From NCBI GenBank assembly GCA_907165135.1, contig OU015566.1, positions 5,998,157 through 6,062,156 of the forward strand: a DNA stretch of 64,000 bases, written 5' to 3'. Positions 35,183-43,766 of the stretch are shown piece after piece (the first letter of the stretch is position 1; each line of letters starts with the position of its first letter). The notes beneath the pieces were generated by a model, which saw only the letters and a program-made list of their open reading frames with translations, was not told the origin of the DNA and made no database searches. The position numbers were made by a program, and so were the translations under genes. This stretch comes from Oikopleura dioica. Lineage: Eukaryota > Chordata > Appendicularia > Copelata > Oikopleuridae.

Positions 35183-37080
35183 TCACCTAAATTTTTTGAG
35201 GTCCTTCTCCAATTTTTCAGTGCTCTCTTTCTTTTTCGCGTCTGACAAGGGACTGAGATCACCAACTTCAGGGTTGAGCATTTTTGCCCAGAATTTTTCC
35301 TCCTTTGGATCGGAAAATGAAGAAAATTTTTGGCCGCTGATTTTCATAAAGTAGTCATTCTTCGTCGCGGCAATGTGTTCGTAAATAGAAGTGTCTTGAT
35401 AATCGGATGACGTGCATCGAGTTCCCCAACTGATATTGTTCATATTCGCGATCATATAAATCTAGGAAGATGTTTTTACATGGATTTTTTCTTTAGAAAA
35501 AATGAGTCGAAAAAAACCTGAAGAAAAATCGCATTCATTGGAATATAAAGAGCATAAATGACGCTACTGAAAAAGCTCTTGAAATCAACGAAAAGTATCG
35601 TTGATATCAAATTAATAGCCGCTATCGCAAAAACTGTCAGGACAAGAGGGTCCAAATAAAGCTTCAGAATCCAGAAATTAGGGAAGACAAAAGGAAGAAC
35701 CAGCAAGCATGCGTAGAATATGGAAAAAATCTTTGCTGCCAGCAATTTTAATTTTTCCAAATCAGTTGCGCAGAGGATTGAATACAAAATAACGGGAAGA
35801 AAAACAATGGCGAAGGCTTCCCATCTTGATAAGTAAGCAACAGCAGATATTTCAAGCAAATTTAAAGCTTCGATTCGTAGTCAATTCTAGCGCCAGAGAG
35901 AAGAATTAGAGTGCAAAGATATCTGTCCTCTCCCTGATCAAATATAAGTTTTGTCCTCGCATCTGATGCTTCTTTCGCATAATTGCTCAAGACACTCTTT
36001 ATCGTGGAAATTCTCAGTAGGCTAAAACAACCAGGCGAGCATAAAACAGAGCCAAGAAGCTGCTCAGTTGACTTTTGAAACCAATGTTGTATTGCGTACT
36101 CGAAATGCTGAGACCAAACCATTGGTCCTAACAATTTGTTAGTAACAAACCTATTTTTCCAATCAAAAAATGATTTTTACCAGTTCCGTTTGGTTGAATT
36201 TGATTGCAACAAGCGCCGATTTCAGATGATCTCAGCATTCTTGAGAGAACAAGGTCGAAATCCTTCGGTTGAAAATCAACATCTCCATCCAGCGCTAGAA
36301 TAAACGAATTTTCCTCTTCAACTCTTTTATCACTTGAGTCTTGCAGCTTTGAAAAGATAAAATTTTGACAAAATAAGGCAATTTGTTTATAATTGAAAAC
36401 TTAAGTCATATTATGCAACCTTTCCTGTTCCTGTCCCATTTTCCAGTTGCAGAGATAATTCATGTACATAACTTGCGACCATCTTTTTCCTCTCTTGATT
36501 TTTTCCGAATCTTTCAAATGAATAGTCAGCTCAGTTCCGAAAGCACAGAAATCGATTCGCCCTCCATAAGGCGTTTCGCTTAGTCCTCCTTGATTTCTGG
36601 AACTATCTTCGTCATTTTCGACCAAAATTCTTTGAAGAATTCCCAAGTAATGATTGACCCATTTATTTGTTTCCTTCCCAAATGCGGCTTTTTGAAAAGA
36701 ATCGTCGAAAAATAAATGAATTTCAAGCTGAAACCCGGTTTTTGGGTTATTTTTCTTGTGCTTTATCAACCTGAAAGAAACGAAATAATTACTTAAAAGT
36801 AAAGCTTACCGAAGAAGCGACTTGGTAAGCGTTTCCATTTCGATTTCATTCTCATGCCACAGTGGAACACAAACATATATAAAAGGTGCGCCTTCAATTT
36901 TTCTCTTTGTACTTTTATGAACTTCTTCAGGCATTTTTCCGCAAAAGCCTTTTTCGTAAAAGTCGCTCATTCTAACCAAAAATCGTTTCCGCTTTTTATC
37001 TTTTGCTAGGAAATTTTCGCAAACTGTTCCTAAAATTTGGTCGACACCGCTGATTCTTTGCCAAAATACCGTTTCTTATA
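35183..37080 (-). pseudogene. Chitin synthase lacking the QxxRW segment
   Basis: Family 2 glycosyltransferase of the plasma membrane. Minus-strand exons: about 37080-36810 (VCVPLWHENEIEMETL), 36770-36420 (FFDDSF, KRWSQVMYMNYL), 36332-36181 (ALDGDVDF, the UDP-binding Asp motif), 36127 to about 35872 (GPMVWSQHFEYA, CSPGCFSL, DQGEDRYLCTL), then 35868-35524 (membrane helices) and 35460-35183 (NNISWGTR). Other joins are in phase, but at 35862-35872 the frame shifts. The segment between EDR and the helices, which in the family holds QRRRW and further helices, is absent with no intron to hold it. This should abolish polymerisation. A frameshifting deletion in a former chitin synthase is the simplest reading; an assembly error is the alternative. 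Confidence 0.65.
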
Positions 37081-37152
37081 TTGCAGCTAAAGGCATCATA
37101 GTCTTTTATTTATAGACGAGGGTTAATTTGAGTACCAACCAAAATTTGCTAA

Positions 37153-37530
37153 CTAGGCTTCTATTTTCTCCTCAAAACGTGGCGCGGGCGTTGAAGCTTT
37201 GGGTATTTGAATTGTTTTCGGTAAAACGGCATAAGACAAAACAATTTCAATTCCTTTCCTGATACGGCTTCCTTTTAGAAGAAGTTGTTTTGAAATAGTA
37301 AAATTGAATAATGGTCCATTTTTGAAAAAGCACGTTTCTAAAGCAGCTCTTCCTCGACAATTGCAACCACAGAACACTCCAGTTTTAACGAGAACAAGTA
37401 GAAAAGAGCTCTTGAATTTAGATGGGTGGGCGGTGTTCACTACTTTCACGTTCCTCTCTTCATCAGTTCCGGAAAGTTCAATTTTGAATTTTGAAAGCGA
37501 AATCAGAAGAATTTTAGACTACTAAACTGC
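37153..37530 (-). CDS. Hypothetical exon, end of unknown gene
   Basis: An open frame of about 120 residues containing KFKIELSGTDEERNVKVVN, CGCNCRGRAALETC and a C-terminus APRFEEKIEA. The stretch of beta-like hydrophobic and Lys-rich alternation looks coding. No ATG or upstream exon was found. It lies 5' of the chitin synthase on the same strand and could belong to it as an N-terminal exon only if the stop at 37153 were bypassed, which is unlikely. Confidence 0.3.
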
Positions 37531-38209
37531 TAATCGATTCTATGAAAATATCAGGTTGAAATTTTGAGGAAAGAAAATTTATCTCAAATAATAGACAAAA
37601 TTCGGTGAATTTGAAAAACCCGTAAAACTTTGTCTTTTTTATCAGAAGGTTAATTAAATTCTTTCATAACGTTGCACTTGTGCTTCAACTTGAAGCCTTC
37701 AAGAATGCTGATAAGCCTCCGTGAGGTTGAGCAGCACCGTGCATATTATTTCGCCACACTACACCACCCTTCAGCTTGAGGACGTTGCCGTTTTTAGCAC
37801 CAGATTGTAAATTTTACAATGTAAAGCACTCTTTATTTTACTAAAATCATGCTTCAAATTGGAGATGGCGCTTTTGGGGAGCATCAAGAGTTCAGAAAGC
37901 CCAAAAATGAGTCGAAATTAACGATTTTTAGGGCCTGGGCAAGCATTTTTTTCCTTATTTCTGGGCATGATTCGAAAAAAATCTTATTCTGCTCTCTCGG
38001 CTATACCTTTCTCATTTCATATATGACCTTTTGATCACGTGTATCTTGTGCTCTTCTTGTTCCAGTGGCGCACCACCGCGGATGCATTGCAAAGAGGTCA
38101 GGAGCGCTCCGACACCACCAAACGAAAATGTGTAGCGAACCGCCTTTAAAAAGGCGCGTCACATTGTCGAAATCATCTTTTTGAGATAAGTTAATAGAAA
38201 CTTCTCAAA
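37531..38209. other. Spacer upstream of the secreted EGF gene
   Basis: No exons supported. Two GC-richer patches (about 37690-37790 and 38065-38150) share short words such as CACCAC and GCACC but are not a clean repeat. Promoter of the downstream gene presumed. Confidence 0.35.
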
Positions 38210-40298
38210 ATGAAAATCGACTTTGCGCTTTTTTCCGTCGCTGCCGCGAGCCATTTTCGAGCCATTGGTTTCGAGGTAAAACTGTAACGATATTTCAGAG
38301 ATTTTGAGGATTTCCTACATCTTTTCCTTAATTTTAACTTCCGAAGGAGTAGATCAAGCGAGAACTAATATTCTTCTTTAGTATGAATATGTTCCAGCAG
38401 TAAGAGGGAACCCTGTCGATCCTAACTCAGGATCTCCCGCGAAGATGGTCGTCACTCGATCAATCGGGTGGCGCCGTGGTCCTAACGCTGATGGCTACAC
38501 AAACATGTGCCAGGTGGCAGATATAGACACGAACGAATCCACTGGTAAGCAGGTCCTCGAGAGCATCACAGGACCAGGCTTAGACGAGTCTTTTTGGTCA
38601 TATTACACCGTAACCAACATCGAGATGGATCCATCAGTCGACGTCAACTCTCACTGGTGCTTTGGAAGGAAAACTTTCGAGTTTGAGCTACCGGCCGGAA
38701 CCACGCGATTCGACCACAGAGGCGATGGCTGCTGTACGATCCCCTTCTCGCTCAATGACGGCACTACGATCGGTCAAGGAAGCTACGGATACAAGTCGAT
38801 CGTTGAAAATCCACGAAACAGCTCACCACACTTCTTCTCGAGAGCAATCTGGGTCGTTGCGAAGGGATGCGAGGAACAACACTTCAGCTACTTCGGCAAC
38901 GAGCCAGGACAAGTCATCCCCGATGTAGATCCGGAGAACGATCGCATCCGCTGTAGATGGGCGACAAGTGCTGATGGAGTTGGTCGCTTCACGTATGATG
39001 AAGCGTCCATGAATGCTTTCGAGCTTGACGAAGACACATGCATTGTCACTTATCGACCAGAACACGATACTGGCGGCCCAGGAAACAAACCGATCGCTAT
39101 TATGATCGAGGATCGAGACAGAGCAACTAATGATTTACAGTAAGAAACATGCTTTTAGTTGACTTTTTTTTAATGTGGTTTTTAGACATGCCGTTCCGTC
39201 AATTTTCATCGCGGTAACCTTCGAACCCAACTTAGAAGATGACAGAAGTTCTGGCAAAAAATTGTATGCAGGACTCATCCCAGAGGACGATGACGATGAT
39301 CATTATCGACGTCGACGATCCTTTACTGAACAAGCCTACTGCGACGGTATGCCACGAATCGAGGTTCGAGAAGACCTCAGCGAACAGAACAGTCTCCACT
39401 TCGAATGGCAAGGAAAGTACGGGCCCTCCATCTTTAGAGAGCGACGAGACACTGAGTCATCAAATGTGATCACTATCCCTTGGTCCGCTTCCTACAAAGT
39501 CGGCGATGAGACGTTCTTCGATGTCCCTCGATTCCAGTTCAGCAATCCCTCCGGCATGACCTGTGCTGAATTCGACGAAGACGGCGAGACAACCTGCACG
39601 TGGGTGCCGACCGCCGAGCAAGCGATCAAAGGCCATCACTCTCATTGCGCAGAAATCTTCGATCCCTACGGTCGACCATCCAACCGCATTTGCATCAACA
39701 TCATCTTCGATCTTCCCGACTGCCCAGCTGGCTTCAGACTTGTCGCTGACGGTGATTCGATTGATTGTCAAGACATCGACGAGTGCAAGGTCTCAACCAC
39801 TTGCGGCGCCAATGAGTCTTGCAAAAACACCGCTGGTGGCTTCGAGTGCAGCTGCCGTCCTGGCTTCATCGAAGGCGACGATGGAGAATGCGTCTTTGCC
39901 GACAATGCGGAGCTTACGCTGCAGCAGTGGGTTGACATGACCTCCGATGTGCTTGTTGGTCACGGGCGTGCCGGAAAATTCACCAATAGGGTTGAAAAAC
40001 TCTTTAGAAATGCATTTTATAACCTTAAGGAGGATTGCAAGGTAGAAAAAATTCTTTCAATGCGAAATATTTTGATTTTTTTTAGACTCCCTTCAACGCT
40101 GAAAAATATGGCGGGAGCGATTTCTTCGATTGGAGCGCAGCTCACTCTCGATCCGATTTCTACTGCGCGCAGACCACTCAAGTCAAAGAAGGATTCCAGG
40201 CTTTCATCGACAACTACTCCTGCACAGATGGCATGAATTCCCGACAAGTCCACCGAGTCACCAAATTCCTTGAAAAACTCACCAATCCCTACTGCTAA
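38210..40298 (+). CDS. Secreted matrix-like protein with EGF domain
   Basis: Four exons in phase: 38210-38275, 38382-39140, 39186-40041 and 40086-40298, about 630 residues. ATG 38210 starts MKIDFALFSVAAASHFRA, a signal peptide. A long acidic N-terminal region has paired Cys (MCQVAD, HWCFG, GCCTIPF, GCEEQHF, RIRCRW, TCIVTY). A RRRRS site (about 39314) could be furin-cleaved. A calcium-binding EGF domain follows, DIDECKVSTTCGANESC with FECSCRPGF. The last 130 residues form a Cys-paired helical domain ending FIDNYSCTDG, shared with the genes at 48.9 and 50.2 kb. Codon use is GC-richer than surrounding DNA, as expected for strong expression. An oikosin-like house or matrix protein is an inference. 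Confidence 0.8.
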
Positions 40299-40644
40299 AC
40301 ATCGTTATTCGCTTTCTTGTTCATAATAAATTCATCAAAAATAATCAACCTCGAGTTTTTCTAGTTTTGAAATTTGAGTTTTCTTATAGTAAAAAAATAT
40401 TTGAAAAGGAAAGCGGCTAAAGGTGAAATTGGAATGATTATTATCGTTATCATCAAAAACAAGGGGAGTTACGTTATCTTGTCGAATGGAATAACAAAGA
40501 AGCGTGTTAGAAGCTGTCGGTCCATCGCTTAGTATTGACTATCAATAAAAATTACCGTATTGATAAAAAAAAAAGCTCGTTTCCACAAATGCTTGTGTTA
40601 GATCAAAGAAATAAGCAGGCATCATCAATTTATTCAGAAGCGAA

Positions 40645-42704
40645 TCAGACCCTTGTCTTTTTTCGTAGTTCCCTTGGATAATAAATATTGGCAGCTCCAG
40701 AAACAATCTCAAAGGTCATTTTTTCGTCGTCTCCATCGACTAACTTTTTGTGTTTTTCAAAAATTATTTCTTCAGTTGATTAAAAAAATTCTTGAAAAAC
40801 ATTCCAGAATTCCAAGCAACTCTTCTTGAATCGGTTTCAAAATGGTAAAATAATCAAATGCTTCTGCTGGATTCAAGGGATGGTTCATGTTTCGCAGCGT
40901 CGGATTCGGAATTTCGCCCATTCCAGAGATGAAATAATGTGTACGCTTGTGGAACCAGTGTTGCATGTTATGGTCGTGCCCGCATAAATACGCGTCTACG
41001 TGGTACTTTTCCAGCAGCGGCTGAAATGATTGATAAGAGGGAGCGTAAATTGTCACGAATGTCACGAATGTCATGACTGTCATAAAAACATGTTTCTTTT
41101 TCGTGACATTTTCAGCAAAATCGTGACGTCCGTGACATTCGTGACATTCGTGACATTTTCAGTACCGACCGAATTTTAGGTGCTAACCCTAACCCTAACT
41201 AAAATCATAAAAGGCCTTGATACCTGAAGAGTTTCAACAAGAGCAGATGTCGGCCCATGAGTAGAAACACTGTAAACCGGATGATGTCCAGAAACGATCA
41301 GATAATCAGCATCGCTATTAGCCAGCTCTTCCTCTAGCCAAGCATTCTGTTCAGCCCGGTAGTCCCGATCGGGATAGCCCGGGAGTTGATGAGTTTCGCG
41401 AGAGTTCATCATCACCATTGTGTCGATCATGATCATTTTGAACGAAAAGCTTTCTTTTTCGATCGTGAAGGAGTACCATAGATCTGGAATTTTGAACGTC
41501 GTTTCCATCAAATTCGAATAGAGAACCTTAATTTTCCTCGTTGTTCTCAAAGAACTGGATGTTGAACCTGAGCAGTAGCGTTGTCTCGGTGATCATGATT
41601 GCCAAGACATTGGTAAAAGTCAAGCGTTTTGAGAACTTCTCGTTCTGATGCTTTTCCGTAAACAAGCTCGTAGGTGAAATGAAATCTGGTGTCATCTATG
41701 TCTTTTACTCCTTCTGTGTAGAAATTGTCGCCCAAGGAGAGCAAAAAATCACATGTTTTTTCGCCGCAAAGTCGATCTTAAAAACAAACTACAGTGGAGT
41801 AACTTAAGGGGGGAGTCGTCAATATGGAAAATTTTCAATTTTGAAAATTTTGACCAGATTTTTGAATTCCTCGTCAAAAACTAAATCTTTTTGGTCGCGA
41901 GCTTTTTTTGATTGGTCCACGGAAAACCTGCTAAAAATCGACTTAAATTTTTAAAATGAGTGCGCGGCGGGACATTGTAAGCAGCTGATTTCGGCCAAAA
42001 ACAATCAAAATATCTGATTTAATCGTAAGACATCAATTTTCAATAGTTTTTGAATCATTATTTATTAAAAATTCCGAGTCTATGCGAATCTTGATAAAAA
42101 ATCGGTCGAAAACGAGTAAAAATATGGAATTTTTTGAAAATCGGATATTTTTAATCAATAAGAAAAATTTTTTAAGGGAGTGACACTGAATTATTTGATC
42201 GCCGGTGGATTCTGAAGGGTCCAATCTATTAGTAAAAGAAATCTGATTATCGAAAAAAATTAAGGGTTCCGAGATTTTTTGGTCAAGAGACGACCCCACT
42301 TTAACCCTAATTTTTGAAAAATTTTTCAAAAATTTTTTTTTTTCTTCTTGTCGCCGGTCGAAACTCTTAACCCTTTTCTTTACACTCCAAGGTTCTTTTT
42401 GATTCAATAAAATCAGGTTTTCTCGCTTTATTGGTCAAAAGAAGTCCCAATATTGACGACCCCCCTCTTAAGGCCCCCCCATAAACATTTTCCGAAAAAT
42501 TAATTTTCTGAATTTCAAATTTTTGATCCTTCATTTTTTACCCATCGATGCAGCCCCATATTCTTGAGTGAACGTATTTCCATCAGGAAAGATGATATAA
42601 TCTGATCCTCCCCAGTCTCCAATCGCCGGAAATCGAACATAGTTTTTGTTCGATTGCGCCGAAATGGCGACGTAAAATGAATAAAGTAAATTTGCTCCTC
42701 TCAT
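40645..42704 (-). CDS. ACP5: Tartrate-resistant purple acid phosphatase, ACP5-like
   Basis: Secreted or lysosomal binuclear metallophosphatase. Minus-strand exons in phase: 42704-42542, 41776-41568, 41526-41224, 41020-40801 and 40739-40645. It starts MRGANLLYSFYVAISAQS, a signal peptide. All five metal-ligand motifs are present: GDWG, GDNFY, GNHDH, GHHPVYS and GHDHNMQ. The C-terminal exon, MTFEIVSGAANIYYP, matches the family's last strands. Length about 330 residues is normal. The first intron holds a 668-bp TTAA element. The third holds a palindromic GTGACATTC array. Confidence 0.88.
41051..41155. repeat. Inverted array of CGTGACATT units in ACP5 intron 3
   Basis: GTCACGAAT units on the left (41051-41082) are mirrored by ATTCGTGAC units on the right (41124-41155). 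The two 32-base arms are near-perfect complements and could form a hairpin adjoining the 3' splice site. CCCTAACCCTAAC follows at about 41186. Confidence 0.7.
41804..42471. mobile_element. TTAA-flanked 668-bp element in ACP5 intron 1
   Basis: TTAA at both ends; inner inverted repeats GGGGGGAGTCGTCAATAT and ATTGACGACCCCCCTC with minor mismatches. Same length as the element at 17052 and shares TTTTTGGTC..GAGCTTTTTTTGATTGG. No intact coding frame. Confidence 0.8.
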
Positions 42705-43766
42705 TTTCAGATTTTTTATTGAAAAGAAAATGGAGTAGTAAGAGTTCACAGATGGCCAGTTCCCAGTTTTAATAGCAAAAGTTGCTCATTACACGCCTTT
42801 TTCTGGAAACACCAGAAAAAAATCTGATTCGCTGAAAATATAGAAATTTTTCGATTATTTTTTTGCCTTTCATCTCATGAAGCTCAAAAGCTTATTTATT
42901 CTTCTTTTTATCCCGGTAGGGACTGTTTCGCCAGTTTTGCTCAATTTAAAGATCTGAAGATTAAGTCTGATTTCTTCAATGGCTCCCTCGGCAATCCGAT
43001 TGCCTCCATAAAAGGACCAGGACGAATGTTCATTTCCAGCTTTCTGGCGCTAGAAATGGCCGTTAGTTAAGTTAATTTAAAGCGTAACAAAACCATTGTC
43101 AAAGCGAGTAAACAGAGAATATGCTCAAAAAGTGTTAAAAAGCGCGAAGGAAAACGAAAAGAAAAGGAAGAGAAAAAAGCTCCGAAATTCCGTAAGTTAA
43201 ATATGGGAGAAACTCGGCGAGTCGACTTCACGAAATCAACTTTTCTCCGATATTTCTTAAGGACAGTCTCTAGGACCCCCGACTTTGACGAAATTTTCGA
43301 TTTCTCCCTCTAGAGTCTAGACCCTTAAGACATCAAATAATTTAAGTAAATAAGAGTAGCTCAAAAAGAGCTCTAGTGCAAAAAATGATTAACTCGGGGA
43401 TACCCTTAAGTTTTCACTCTTAAATTAAGGAAGAAAGGCTTCAAACAGCGATTTAAACACGAAGCCCTTAAGATTATTGAAATTTTTCTTTCGTTTTATA
43501 TTTGTTTCTGATTTATAGTATAAATTTTTTACATTCAAGCTCTTATTTTGGTTGGCAGCGCGTAAAATACTCCATTGTCAAAAATTATCAGTTATTTTTC
43601 TTGAGAAAAGCGGAGTCAAATCAACTTTGTCTTTTTCATGGTCGGCTTAAATTTAAAAGCACAAATTATCTTTGAGAATTACGACTTTAAAGCTTTAACT
43701 TTAATGAAAAAATAAAGAAGTTTTTTTGAGGGCTGATTTCTCAAAAGATTAATTAGAATAAAAAGA
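42705..43766. other. Intergenic region between divergent ACP5 and GalNAcT-like genes
   Basis: Head-to-head promoters are expected here. The sequence is AT-rich with several CCCTTAAG or CTTAAGG words between 43255 and 43475 that recall repeat R, but no bounded element was defined. Confidence 0.4.

Noticed and set aside
36346-36420. Apparent phase conflict between two chitin synthase exons
   Set aside because: Using the acceptor that precedes 36332 keeps phase (QESDKRVEE), so only the QxxRW deletion remains as evidence of decay.
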